DNA from: VBDM01 sp035702665
Lineage (GTDB): Bacteria > Pseudomonadota > Gammaproteobacteria > Burkholderiales > SG8-39
DNA length: 64,000 bases
Reading direction: 5' to 3'
NCBI GenBank assembly: GCA_035702665.1
Contig: DASSQD010000091.1
Coordinates: 1 to 64,000 of the forward strand
The position numbers and the translations under genes were made by a program. Below are positions 25,510 to 34,503 of the stretch, piece after piece. The stretch's first letter is position 1, and the number at the start of each line of letters is the position of its first letter. Below the pieces are notes generated by a model. The model saw only the letters and a list, made by a program, of their open reading frames with translations, searched no databases and had not been told where the DNA came from.

Positions 25510-27615
25510 ATGAGTCCCGCAAACCTCCACGTGCTTGTCTCGGTGGCACTGGCGGCCCAGGCAGGCGCTGCGTTCGCGCAGCAGAGCCCGGGCGGAACGG
25601 CGCTGCCGGTGGACACGTCCAAATGGGAGTGCAAGCTGTGCCCCTACCCGAAAGGGAGCAGCGGTGATGTCGAGGTCGGCGCGGTCAACGTCGACAGCGA
25701 CTCGTTCCAGTTCGGACGCTATACCGGACTCAAGAAGGACACCTACCTCGGACTGGACGCGAACGCACGCTCCGTCCAAGGCGCCAGCTACCTGGATCTG
25801 CAGGCAAGCGACCTGGGACTTCCCTACCGCTCGATCGACTACGAGCAAGGGTTAAGCAGCATGGGCAAGCTGAACATCCGCTACGCCGAGTTACCCTTCC
25901 TGAGTTCTGATTCGGCGCGCACGCCCTTCAGCGGTGTAGGCGGCAGCGCGCTCCACTTGCCGCCGACCTGGGTGCCGGGCACCACGACACAAACGATGCC
26001 GGGACTCAACAGCAGCCTTCAAGACGTCAATATCGAGAGCGGCCGCAAGCAGTTCAACTTCGGACTGGCCGCCTTTCCCACGCGCGAATGGCAGATCGGG
26101 ATGAATGCCCAGCACGAGACCCGCGAGGGCACGAAGCGCATCGGCGGGACGTTCTTCCTGAACGCCGCGCAGCTCATCGCTCCGGTCGACTACACCACCG
26201 ACCAGCTGGAAGCGTACGCGTCCTACGCCGCTCCCCGGTGGCAGGTCCGGTTCGCCTATCAAGGCTCGAAGTTTACCGACGGCAACACGGCGCTGCGCTG
26301 GGACAATCCCTTTGCGGAAACGCTTCCCGGAGCAACGTTCGGTCAGCTCGGACTGCCGCCCAGCAATCAGTTTCATCAGCTCAGCGCCTCGGGGGGCTAC
26401 GACATCAGCGACGGCACGCGCGCGACCGCAATGCTTGCCCTTGGTCGCATGGGGCAGGACGAGGCTTTTCTGCCCGCGACGGTCAACCCCACGATTGCGC
26501 CTGTCGCGCTGCCGCGCAGCTCCTTGGATGGCCGGGTCGACACCACCCGTGCGGAGTTGAAGCTGGTTTCGGCGCTTTCCGCCCAATGGCGCCTCAACGC
26601 CGCCTATTCGTACGACGACCGGAACAACAAGACCCCGCAATCGACGTTCAACTGGGTCACGACGGACCTGCAGCTGTCGCCGACCCCACGCACGAACTTG
26701 CCGTACAGCTTCACGCGAAACCTGTTCAAGGTGTCGGCCGACTATCGCGTCACGCCGCGCGACAAGGCGACCCTGGGCGTCGACCGCGACGCGCAGGACC
26801 GTACGTTCCAGGAAGTCTCGAAGACCACGGAGAACACGGCTTGGGCCAAGTACGCGCTGCAACGCGGCCAGTTCGACGTGAGCCTGAATTACGCGCACTC
26901 GCGCCGCGACGGCACTGCCTACACGCCGGTGCCGCAGATCAGCCCGCCGGAGAACCCGCTGCTCAGGAAGTACAACATGGCCGATCGGGACCGCGACTTG
27001 GTGGGCGTGCGTGCGGCGGCGACCCCCTGGGAAACCGTTACCATCGGACTCGATTACAGCCAAGCGAAGGACAACTACAACAACTCGGAGGTCGGCTTGA
27101 CCTACGGCAGGGAATACACCGTGGGCGTCGACCTTTCCGCGCAACTCACCGAGGGCACGAGCCTGCACCTCTACTACAGCAGGCAGAGCGTCAAGTCCAA
27201 CCAAGCCGGCGCGCAATCGTTCAGCAACCCGCCAGACTGGACCGCAAACAACACCGACACGGTGCAGACAGCCGGCATCGGACTGAAGCACGCCTTGATC
27301 CCGGAAACGATGGACATCGGGGCAGACCTGACCAGCTCGCGTTCGGTCGGCGACATCAGGGTTTCCACGGCCTTGAACGAGCCTGGATTTCCCAGCATCA
27401 AGTCCGACCTCGACAGCTTCAAGCTCTGGGCGACCTACAAGGTGAAGACCTACCTGATGGTCCGCGCCAGCCTCTGGCAGGAGCGCTACAGCTCCCAGAA
27501 CTGGGCGATCGACGGAGTGGGCCCCAGCACGATTCCCAATGTGCTCACGCTCGGAGAGACCAGCCCCCAATACAAAGTCAACGTGGCGAGCGTCTCGCTT
27601 CGGTACCGCTTCTAG
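25510..27615 (+). CDS. mtrB: MtrB/PioB family decaheme-associated outer membrane beta-barrel
   Basis: 701 residues: signal peptide, then an N-terminal CKLC pair (Cys41, Cys44 in WECKLCPYP) typical of MtrB-type proteins, and a long run of alternating amphipathic strands ending in the terminal aromatic SLRYRF. In the family the barrel sheathes MtrA and docks the surface decaheme. GGAG precedes ATG 25510. It is the last gene of the four-gene operon; the convergent ccmI stop lies 23 bases further, with no terminator recognised between them. Confidence 0.92.
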   Translation: MSPANLHVLVSVALAAQAGAAFAQQSPGGTALPVDTSKWECKLCPYPKGSSGDVEVGAVNVDSDSFQFGRYTGLKKDTYLGLDANARSVQGASYLDLQASDLGLPYRSIDYEQGLSSMGKLNIRYAELPFLSSDSARTPFSGVGGSALHLPPTWVPGTTTQTMPGLNSSLQDVNIESGRKQFNFGLAAFPTREWQIGMNAQHETREGTKRIGGTFFLNAAQLIAPVDYTTDQLEAYASYAAPRWQVRFAYQGSKFTDGNTALRWDNPFAETLPGATFGQLGLPPSNQFHQLSASGGYDISDGTRATAMLALGRMGQDEAFLPATVNPTIAPVALPRSSLDGRVDTTRAELKLVSALSAQWRLNAAYSYDDRNNKTPQSTFNWVTTDLQLSPTPRTNLPYSFTRNLFKVSADYRVTPRDKATLGVDRDAQDRTFQEVSKTTENTAWAKYALQRGQFDVSLNYAHSRRDGTAYTPVPQISPPENPLLRKYNMADRDRDLVGVRAAATPWETVTIGLDYSQAKDNYNNSEVGLTYGREYTVGVDLSAQLTEGTSLHLYYSRQSVKSNQAGAQSFSNPPDWTANNTDTVQTAGIGLKHALIPETMDIGADLTSSRSVGDIRVSTALNEPGFPSIKSDLDSFKLWATYKVKTYLMVRASLWQERYSSQNWAIDGVGPSTIPNVLTLGETSPQYKVNVASVSLRYRF

Positions 27616-27638
27616 CGGGCCTCTTGCCCGTCACCCTT

Positions 27639-28865
27639 CTAGGGCACCTGGGTATCGATCAGCACAGCGATACCCCGGGCGCCGACCTTCACGGGCGCGC
27701 TCTGGCCCTGCAGGTCGCCCGACTGCGGGGTGGCGTTCGCGCTCTTCGACACGCGCGCGCCGATCACGACCTTCGGGAACGCCGACAACCTCATCTGCGG
27801 CGCCATCGCCATCGAATCGTCCAGGGTGAACTTGACCGGCAGGTCGCGTCCCTGCTTGCGCAGGATCGCGAGCGGCATGCGCGGCCCCTCGGCGGCGCGC
27901 GCGAAGATGAAAACCGTGTCGTCCGGGCCGACTTTCCCTGCGAGCTTGGGGTGCAGCGTCACGACTCCGCTCACGCGGGCGGCCGCCGGCGCGGCCCCCG
28001 GCGAGGGCGCCGGCCTTGCCGCCCGCGCTGTTTCGGTCGCGCCCCCCGCCTCGACGATGCTCGCTCGGACCCGCTGCGCCATCTCGGACTCCGCCGGCAG
28101 CACGACGAGCGCACGCTCCCAGAGCCTGACCGCGCTGGCCTTGTCGTTGCGGTCGAAGGCCGCGGTGCCCGCGAGGACCAGCGCCTTGACGTTGTTCGGG
28201 TCGGCCGCGAGCGCCCGCTTGAGCAGCTTTTCGGGCTCGCCTTGCAGCGTCCGCCCCTGCGCCATGGCGAGCGAATCGGCGTAGTCGGCGAGGAGCTGCG
28301 CGTCGTTCGGCGCGCGCGCCACCGCCTGGGCATACGCTGCGCTCGATTCCGGGAAGCGCCCCAGCACCGCGTACGAGCGTCCGAGCATCATCCACCCCTC
28401 GACATCCTCGGGATTCTGCTTCATGCGCTCGGCGAGCCGCCCGACCATGGTCTCGAACTGCTGTGCGGTCATGCCGTGCGGGGCAGTCCCCGCCTCGCTT
28501 TCCGGCGAGAGCGCGCGCGGGTTGCCCACCGAGAGGTAGACCGCGAGCGCGCAGACCGGAACTGCGAGCCCCAGTGCAAGCGCGACGCCGTGGCCGCCCG
28601 CGGACGACTCCGCGCGGGCTTCGCCTTTGCCCAGATCGGCGGCGAGGCGCGCCTCGATCTCGGCGCGCACCTTGTCGCGCTGGTCCGGCGCGAGCGTGCC
28701 GGACTTCAGGTCGGCTTCGAGCTCGCGCAGCTGGTCGCGGTAGACGGCCGCGTTCACCGCGTCGCGCGACTCGGCCGGGCGCACCGCGCGACGGGCGAGC
28801 GGCGGCACGAGGAAGAGAAGAGCGCCGGCGACGAACACGACGCCGAGAACGACGAACAGGGTCAT
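27639..28865 (-). CDS. ccmI: Cytochrome c maturation protein CcmI (CycH-like)
   Basis: 408 residues: two membrane helices (about 2-22 and 95-113) flank a short cytoplasmic loop with VYRDQLRELEADLKSGTL, then a periplasmic TPR region (about 135-270, e.g. GWMMLGRSYAVLGRFPESSAAYAQA) and a C-terminal beta domain (HPKLAGKVGPDDTVFIFARA). CcmI holds apocytochrome c for CcmF/CcmH. The ATG at 28865 overlaps the CcmH stop by 4 bases. It ends the ccm operon and converges on the MtrB-like gene. Confidence 0.9.
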   Translation of the reverse strand: MTLFVVLGVVFVAGALLFLVPPLARRAVRPAESRDAVNAAVYRDQLRELEADLKSGTLAPDQRDKVRAEIEARLAADLGKGEARAESSAGGHGVALALGLAVPVCALAVYLSVGNPRALSPESEAGTAPHGMTAQQFETMVGRLAERMKQNPEDVEGWMMLGRSYAVLGRFPESSAAYAQAVARAPNDAQLLADYADSLAMAQGRTLQGEPEKLLKRALAADPNNVKALVLAGTAAFDRNDKASAVRLWERALVVLPAESEMAQRVRASIVEAGGATETARAARPAPSPGAAPAAARVSGVVTLHPKLAGKVGPDDTVFIFARAAEGPRMPLAILRKQGRDLPVKFTLDDSMAMAPQMRLSAFPKVVIGARVSKSANATPQSGDLQGQSAPVKVGARGIAVLIDTQVP

Positions 28866-29323
28866 CGCGGCTCGCCGCCCGCAAGAAGCTCGGCCGCGCG
28901 CCTGCGGTCCGCGTCGTCGACCTCGGCGTCGGCGAGCTTGCGGCGGCGCCGGACGCGGCGCAGCAGCACCGCGAATCCCGCGGCGAGCAGGAACAGCGGC
29001 CCAAACCACAGGAGGACCGTGGTCGCCTTGAGCGGAGGACGGTACAGGACGAAATCGCCGTAGCGATCGACCAGGAAATCCACGACTTCCTTGTCGCTCT
29101 TTCCTTCGCGCATTCTCTCGCGCAGCTGGTTCCTGAGGTCCTCGGCGAGCGGGGCGTTCGACTCGGCCAGGGTCTGGTTCTGGCACACCAGGCATCGCAG
29201 CTCCTCGGCGAGCGCCATCACCCGCTTCTCTAGCACGGGGTCCGCGGCGGCGGGGGCGGCTTCCCTGGCCACGACCGGCGCCGCGGCGAGAGCGGCGAGC
29301 AGCAAGGCGGCCGCTCTAGGCAC
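28862..29323 (-). CDS. ccmH: Cytochrome c maturation protein CcmH (CycL-like)
   Basis: 153 residues: signal peptide, periplasmic helical domain with the redox motif LRCLVCQN (Cys44, Cys47), then a C-terminal membrane helix (about 105-123) and a basic tail. It reduces the CxxCH thiols of apocytochrome c before heme ligation. A GTG start at 29323 overlaps the CcmG stop by 8 bases. This is the short single-domain CcmH, with CcmI as a separate protein. Confidence 0.92.
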   Translation of the reverse strand: MPRAAALLLAALAAAPVVAREAAPAAADPVLEKRVMALAEELRCLVCQNQTLAESNAPLAEDLRNQLRERMREGKSDKEVVDFLVDRYGDFVLYRPPLKATTVLLWFGPLFLLAAGFAVLLRRVRRRRKLADAEVDDADRRRAAELLAGGEPR

Positions 29324-29840
29324 GATCGAGCTCTTTGACCAGCGGCAGCAGCGTTTCCTTCACGAACGCCGGAGTCAGCGGGCCGATGCGCTTGTAGCGG
29401 ATGACCCCGCCCTTGTCGATCACGTAGGTCTCGGGCACGCCGTACACCCCGTAATCGATCCCGACCCGGCCGTCGAAGTCGAAGATCGAGATCCTGTAGG
29501 GGTCGCCCATGCCCTTGAGCCATGCCAGGCCGTCCTCGCGCTTGTCCTTGTAGTTGAGACCGTAGATCGGCACGCCGCTCTTGGCGAGATCGAGCAGCAC
29601 CGGGTGCTCCTCGCGGCAGCTCACGCACCATGACGCCCAGACGTTGAGCACCCAGACCTTGCCGAGCATGTCGCGCTCGCTGAAGGTCTTGTCGCTCTCG
29701 TGCAGCCGGGGCAACTCGAAATGCGGCGCCGGCTTGCCGATGAGCGGCGAGGGCACCTCGCGCGGGTCGAGCTTCAGGCCCACGCCCAGAAGCACGACGA
29801 GCGCGATGAAGATGGCGATCGGAATGGCGAAGCGCGTCAT
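29316..29840 (-). CDS. ccmG: Thiol:disulfide interchange protein CcmG/DsbE
   Basis: 174 residues: N-terminal membrane anchor (about 4-22) and a periplasmic thioredoxin fold with NVWASWCVSC (Cys72, Cys75) and the cis-proline segment YGVPETYVID. It keeps CcmH and apocytochrome cysteines reduced. Start 29840 gives the family's usual length. It lies 5 bases after ccmF. Confidence 0.92.
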   Translation of the reverse strand: MTRFAIPIAIFIALVVLLGVGLKLDPREVPSPLIGKPAPHFELPRLHESDKTFSERDMLGKVWVLNVWASWCVSCREEHPVLLDLAKSGVPIYGLNYKDKREDGLAWLKGMGDPYRISIFDFDGRVGIDYGVYGVPETYVIDKGGVIRYKRIGPLTPAFVKETLLPLVKELDRA

Positions 29841-29845
29841 GGTGG

Positions 29846-31825
29846 TCAGCGCGCCGCGGCGGCGGCGTAGGCTTGCTCCTGCGGGCGCCTTGCGGCGAGG
29901 CGATAGCGGCGGTCGCTCGCGGCGAGTCCGCCGCCGAGCGCCATCAGCAGGCATCCGCCCCAGATCCAGTCGACGAAGGGCTTGTGGTGCACCCGCACCA
30001 CCCAGGCGGTGTCGCTGACCGCGTCGCCGAGCGACACGTACAGGTCGCGGGTGAAGCCGGTGTCGATCGCGGCCTCGGTCATCGGCTGGTTCTGCACGCG
30101 GTAGATGCGCTTCTCGGGGTAGAGCGTGGTGACGAGGCTGCCGTTCCGGGTCACCGCGATCCGGCCGCGGCCCGCAACGTAGTTCGGCCCGGTCACGTCC
30201 CTCACTCCGTCGAAGCGGAAGGTATAGCCGCCGACCTCCACCGTGTCTCCCGGCTCCATGCGCACGTCCTTCTCGGACTCGTAGCCCTTCACCAGGGTCA
30301 CGCCGACGACGAACACTGCGACGCCGAAGTGCGCGAGCAGCATGCCGTAGGTCGCGCGCGACACGCTCTGCAGCCGCGTCCACGCACTCGCCCCGCTCGA
30401 GGCATTACGCACCTTCTCGTAGAGCTGCGCGACGCCGCTGGCCGCGACCCACGCCGCGAGCAGCAGGCCGAGCGCGACCATCGCTCCCCAGCGGCCCATG
30501 GCGAACGGCAGCGCGAGCGCCGCGAGCACGGCGGCCGCGGCTGCCCAGCGCAGGCGTGAGGCGAGGTCGGGAAGGCTCGCTTTCTTCCAGCGCGCGAGCG
30601 GCCCGACACCCATGAGGAACAGCGCCGGCGCCATCAGCGGCACGAACACCGTATCGAAGTAGGGCGGGCCGACGGAGATCTTGCCCAAGCCGGAAGCGTC
30701 GAGCGCGAGCGGGTAGAGCGTGCCGAGCAGCACCGAGCCCGCGGCCGCGGCGAAGATCACGTTGTTCATGAGCAGCATCGACTCGCGAGAGAGGGTTTCG
30801 AAGCCGCCGCCGAGCCCGATCTTCGGCGCGCGCCACACGTAGAGCAGCAGCGAGCCGCCGATCACGATCGCGAGCAGCGCGAGGATGAAAATGCCGCGCG
30901 TCGGATCGGTCGCGAAGGCGTGCACCGAGGTGAGCACGCCCGAGCGCACCAGGAACGTCCCGAGCAGGGAAAGCGCGAACGCGACGATCGCGAGCAGCAC
31001 GGTCCAGCTGCGGAAGGCGCCGCGCTTTTCGGTGACCGCCAGCGAATGGATCAGCGCCGTGCCGGTGAGCCATGGCATGAAGGAGGCGTTCTCGACCGGG
31101 TCCCAGAACCACCAGCCGCCCCAGCCCAGCTCGTAGTAGGCCCAGCCGCTGCCGAGCGCGATGCCGACGGTGAGGAAGCACCACGCCGCCGTCGTCCAGG
31201 GTCGCGACCACCGCGCCCACGCCGCGTCGAGCCGGCCCGAGAGCAGCGCGGCGACGGCGAAGGAGAACGCGATCGAGAAGCCGACGTAGCCCATGTAGAG
31301 CATCGGCGGGTGCGCGACCATGCCCGGATCCTGCAGCAGCGGATTGAGGTCGCGTCCGTCCGGCGGCGCCGGGAAGAGCCGCAGGAAGGGGTTGGAGGTG
31401 AACAGGATGAAGAGGAGGAACCCGGCGCTCACCCCGCCCATCACGCCGAGCACGCGCGCCGCCATCTCCAGCGGCAGGTGGCGGCTGAAGAGCGTCACGG
31501 CGAAGGTCCACACCGAGAGCATCAGGACCCACAGCAGCATCGAGCCCTCGTGCCCCCCCCACACGCCCGCGATCCTGTAGTGCAGCGGCAACGCAGAGTT
31601 GGAATTGGAGGCGACGTAGGCGACGGTAAAGTCGTTGGAGACGAACGACGTGGTCAGGCAGGCGAAGGCGATCGCGACGAAGGCGAACTGGCCGCGCGCC
31701 ACCGGCCGCGTCGCGGCCATCCATACGCCCTCGCCGCGCGCGGCGCCGGCGATCCCGAGCAGGCATTGCGCGAGCGCGAGGCACAGGGCGAGTGCGAGGG
31801 CCAGCTGTCCGAGCTCAGGGATCAT
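29846..31825 (-). CDS. ccmF: Heme lyase subunit CcmF
   Basis: 659 residues, many membrane helices. The WWD heme-handling motif is present as GWGGWWFWDPVENASFMPWL, with further conserved stretches YRIAGVWGGHEGSMLLWVL and QDPGMVAHPPMLYMGYVG. CcmF takes heme from holo-CcmE and, with CcmH/I, ligates it to CxxCH in the periplasm. The ATG at 31825 overlaps the CcmE stop by 4 bases. Confidence 0.95.
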   Translation of the reverse strand: MIPELGQLALALALCLALAQCLLGIAGAARGEGVWMAATRPVARGQFAFVAIAFACLTTSFVSNDFTVAYVASNSNSALPLHYRIAGVWGGHEGSMLLWVLMLSVWTFAVTLFSRHLPLEMAARVLGVMGGVSAGFLLFILFTSNPFLRLFPAPPDGRDLNPLLQDPGMVAHPPMLYMGYVGFSIAFSFAVAALLSGRLDAAWARWSRPWTTAAWCFLTVGIALGSGWAYYELGWGGWWFWDPVENASFMPWLTGTALIHSLAVTEKRGAFRSWTVLLAIVAFALSLLGTFLVRSGVLTSVHAFATDPTRGIFILALLAIVIGGSLLLYVWRAPKIGLGGGFETLSRESMLLMNNVIFAAAAGSVLLGTLYPLALDASGLGKISVGPPYFDTVFVPLMAPALFLMGVGPLARWKKASLPDLASRLRWAAAAAVLAALALPFAMGRWGAMVALGLLLAAWVAASGVAQLYEKVRNASSGASAWTRLQSVSRATYGMLLAHFGVAVFVVGVTLVKGYESEKDVRMEPGDTVEVGGYTFRFDGVRDVTGPNYVAGRGRIAVTRNGSLVTTLYPEKRIYRVQNQPMTEAAIDTGFTRDLYVSLGDAVSDTAWVVRVHHKPFVDWIWGGCLLMALGGGLAASDRRYRLAARRPQEQAYAAAAAR

Positions 31826-32289
31826 TTGCTGCCCTCCACCAGAGTGTGCGTTGCTTTTTCGTTGATCGATTGCGCCTGCTTGATGGCGTCGGCCGCCGCG
31901 GGCGGCATGTAGTTCTCGTCGTGTTTGGCGAGCACCTCGGTCGCGTAGAAGACGCCGTCGCCGCCGAGCTTGCCCTGCGTCACCACGCCCTTGCCTTCCT
32001 TGAAGAGGTCCGGGAGTATGCCGCGATACAGCACCGGCACGTTCTTGGCCGTGTCGGTGACCACGAATTGGACGGTGACGCCGTCGGCCTGGCGCTTGAC
32101 GCTGCCGGGTACCACCATGCCGCCGATGCGGAAAGCGCGTCCCTGGGGCACCTCCTTCGCCTCGACCTGCGACGGCGTGAAGAAGAACACCAGGTTCTCG
32201 CGGAAGGCGGCGAGAACGAAAGCCGCGGCCGCGGCAAGCGCCGCGAGGCCGCCCGCGATCATCGCCATCCGCTTGTGCCGGGGCTTCAT
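31822..32289 (-). CDS. ccmE: Heme chaperone CcmE
   Basis: 155 residues: N-terminal membrane anchor (about 9-28) and periplasmic OB-fold. The heme-attachment histidine is His123 in VLAKHDENYMPP, with Tyr127 as the conserved axial residue. It carries heme from CcmABCD to CcmF. Overlaps CcmF by 4 bases and the CcmD stop by 4 bases. Confidence 0.95.
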   Translation of the reverse strand: MKPRHKRMAMIAGGLAALAAAAAFVLAAFRENLVFFFTPSQVEAKEVPQGRAFRIGGMVVPGSVKRQADGVTVQFVVTDTAKNVPVLYRGILPDLFKEGKGVVTQGKLGGDGVFYATEVLAKHDENYMPPAAADAIKQAQSINEKATHTLVEGSK

Positions 32290-32435
32290 CGGATACGGCC
32301 TACCGCATTGCGCCTGCGCCGGCCGAGCAGGATCAGCTCAGCGGCGATGAGGACTAGCGTCACGGCGTACGAACCCCACACGTAGAGGCCGTAGCCGCCC
32401 ATGGCGAGGAAGTTGTCGAGACTCCCCCAGTTCAT
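32286..32435 (-). CDS. ccmD: Heme exporter protein CcmD
   Basis: A 49-residue single-helix membrane protein (FLAMGGYGLYVWGSYAVTLV then LILLGRRRR), the typical CcmD pattern of aromatic N-terminus, one helix and an Arg-rich cytosolic tail. It helps release holo-CcmE from CcmABC. Its start overlaps the CcmC stop by 4 bases. Small size makes it easy to miss; position between ccmC and ccmE makes it secure. Confidence 0.9.
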   Translation of the reverse strand: MNWGSLDNFLAMGGYGLYVWGSYAVTLVLIAAELILLGRRRRNAVGRIR

Positions 32436-33172
32436 GCCGCACCTCTCGCGTGCTGTCCCGCCCACTCGCTTCCGCGCTCGCGCTCGAGCATGATGCAGCG
32501 CGCACGCAGCATCACCGCGGCGATGCTGTAGAACCAGAAGCCGAAGATCATGACGAGCATCCCGGCGAGCATGGTCGCGGCCATGGTCGGCGCTTTGGTG
32601 AGACTCACCGACGCACCCTGGTGAAGCGTATTCCACCACTGCACCGAGAAATAGATGATCGGCAGGTCGACGACGCCGACGAGCGCGAGCACCGCGCCCG
32701 CCTTGTCGGCGCGCCGCGGGTCGTCGATCGCCGCCTGCAGCGCCATGAAGCCGAAGTAGAGAAAGAGCAGGACCAGTTCGGAGGTGAGGCGCGCATCCCA
32801 CACCCACCAGGTACCCCAAGCCGGACGGCCCCAGAGCGAGCCCGTCCACAGCGCGATGAAGGTGAACAGCGCCCCGGTGGGCGCGATCGCGCTCGCCATC
32901 ATGCCCGACAGCCGAGTGTTGAACGCGAGCCCGAGTCCGGCCCAGAACGCCATGACGAAGTACAGAAACATCGACATCCACGCGGCGGGAACGTGGATGA
33001 AGATGATGCGGTAGGACTCGCCTTGCTGGGCGTCGGTGGGGGCGACGAAGAATCCGAGGTACAGACCCGCCGCGCACGCGAGGAGCGCGAGCGCGCCGAA
33101 GACGAGCGCGAGCCGTCCGGCGACGGGAAAGAAGGTCTGCGGCGAGGAGTACTTGAACCAGTTGATGCTCAT
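32432..33172 (-). CDS. ccmC: Heme exporter/handling protein CcmC
   Basis: 246 residues, six predicted membrane helices. The WWD motif appears as WGTWWVWDARLTSELVLLFL, flanked by IIFIHVPAAWMS and NTLHQGAS histidines that ligate heme. CcmC loads heme onto CcmE. Four bases separate it from ccmB upstream. Confidence 0.95.
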   Translation of the reverse strand: MSINWFKYSSPQTFFPVAGRLALVFGALALLACAAGLYLGFFVAPTDAQQGESYRIIFIHVPAAWMSMFLYFVMAFWAGLGLAFNTRLSGMMASAIAPTGALFTFIALWTGSLWGRPAWGTWWVWDARLTSELVLLFLYFGFMALQAAIDDPRRADKAGAVLALVGVVDLPIIYFSVQWWNTLHQGASVSLTKAPTMAATMLAGMLVMIFGFWFYSIAAVMLRARCIMLERERGSEWAGQHARGAA

Positions 33173-33176
33173 TTCA

Positions 33177-33845
33177 CTATTCGACCGAAATGCGTAATGC
33201 CGCTGCCGCCACCCAGGGCGCGAACGCCGCGGCGATGATCAGCATCGCGGCGAGGAGCAGGAGCTGCGCGTTCCCGCCCAGGCCCGAGGCCGCGGCTTCC
33301 ATCGCGCCCGCCCCGACGATGAGCACCGGGACGTACAGCGGCAGCACCAGCAGCGACAGCAGTGCTCCCGCGCCCCTCAAGCCCAGCGTCAACGCCGCTC
33401 CGATCGCGCCGATGAGGCTGAGAACTGGCGTGCCTAGAGCCAGCGACAAGACGAGCACCCCGAACAGCTCTCGAGGAAGGTCGAATTGTAGCGCCAAAAC
33501 AGGTGAGATCAGCACCAGCGGCAGGCCTGTTACAAGCCAGTGCGCGAGCACTTTTGCCGCCACGACGAGTCCCAGGGGAGTTGCGCCGAGCATCATCTGC
33601 TCCAGCGTTCCGTCCGCGTGGTCCGCCGCGAAAACGCGGCTGAGCGCGAGCATCGACGCGAGCAGCGCCGCCACCCACAGCACGCCCGGAGCGACGGTGC
33701 GCAGGAGCTTGGGATCGGGTCCGATGCCGAGAGGAAAGAGGCTCACCACTATCACGAAGAAAAGCGCCACCGTGAGGACATCGGAGCTGCGCCGCGCGGC
33801 GAGCCGCAGGTCGCGGAAGATCACGCAGCGCAGCGCCGCGATCAT
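33177..33845 (-). CDS. ccmB: Heme exporter protein CcmB
   Basis: 222 residues, six membrane helices, the permease of the CcmAB ABC complex. Recognisable: VIFRDLRLAARRSSDVL, FAADHADGTLEQMMLG and GLPLVLISPVLALQFDLP. The ATG at 33845 follows the CcmA stop by one base; the open frame continues upstream but only inside ccmA. Confidence 0.93.
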   Translation of the reverse strand: MIAALRCVIFRDLRLAARRSSDVLTVALFFVIVVSLFPLGIGPDPKLLRTVAPGVLWVAALLASMLALSRVFAADHADGTLEQMMLGATPLGLVVAAKVLAHWLVTGLPLVLISPVLALQFDLPRELFGVLVLSLALGTPVLSLIGAIGAALTLGLRGAGALLSLLVLPLYVPVLIVGAGAMEAAASGLGGNAQLLLLAAMLIIAAAFAPWVAAAALRISVE

Positions 33846-33846
33846 T

Positions 33847-34494
33847 TCAGGTCCCTGCGAGGTCGATCCGCCGCGAGACCGCGGCGCCGATGCTCGCCTC
33901 ATGGTGCGTGGTGTACAGGACCCCGCCACCGCGCGAAACGTGCCCGCGTATCAGGCTCTGCACATCCTCCACCGCCGCGGCGTCGAGCGCGGTGAAGGGC
34001 TCGTCGAGCACCCACAGCGGGACGGCCGCGCCGAGAGCCAGCCTGGCGAGCGCGGCGCGCCGCCGCTGCCCCTGAGACAGCGCGCGCACTGGCGGGTTCT
34101 CGCGGCCGGAGAGCCCGAGCCGCGCGAGCGCCGCGGCGATCTGTCGCTCGTCAGCGACGATGCCGGCGAGGGCGCACGCGACGCCGAGATTCTCCGCCGC
34201 GCTCATGTCGTCCTTCAGCGCGTTGGCGTGGCCGATATAGATCATCCGGGCCCAGAACTCCTCCTTGAGCCTGCGGATGCTTTCGCCGCCCCAGCGGACC
34301 TCGCCGCGGTCGGGCTCGAGCAGCCCGCAGACGATGCGCAGCAGGCTCGTCTTGCCCGATCCGTTCGCACCGCCGATGCGCAGCAGCTCGCCGCCCCTGA
34401 GCGTGAACGAGAGACCTTGGAAGAGCGTGCGCTCGCCGCGCACGCAGCGCAGGTCGACCGCTTCCAGCGGGGAGAACACCTGGAGCTTTTCCAC
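33847..34494 (-). CDS. ccmA: Heme ABC exporter ATP-binding protein CcmA
   Basis: 215 residues. Walker A GANGSGKTS (Lys48), signature LSQGQRRR, Walker B LWVLDEPFTALD and switch TTHHE. Energises holo-CcmE release. First of nine ccm genes in order A-B-C-D-E-F-G-H-I. It starts 9 bases after the CoxD-like ATPase gene, so ccm expression may depend on that gene's promoter. Confidence 0.94.
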   Translation of the reverse strand: MEKLQVFSPLEAVDLRCVRGERTLFQGLSFTLRGGELLRIGGANGSGKTSLLRIVCGLLEPDRGEVRWGGESIRRLKEEFWARMIYIGHANALKDDMSAAENLGVACALAGIVADERQIAAALARLGLSGRENPPVRALSQGQRRRAALARLALGAAVPLWVLDEPFTALDAAAVEDVQSLIRGHVSRGGGVLYTTHHEASIGAAVSRRIDLAGT

Positions 34495-34503
34495 CGCGCG
34501 CGG

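Noticed and set aside
26088..29063. A near 1000-codon forward frame spanning the end of the MtrB-like gene and the ccmI/ccmH region.
   Set aside because: It crosses two genes in other frames or on the other strand, has low-complexity composition, and the overlapped genes carry clear motifs.
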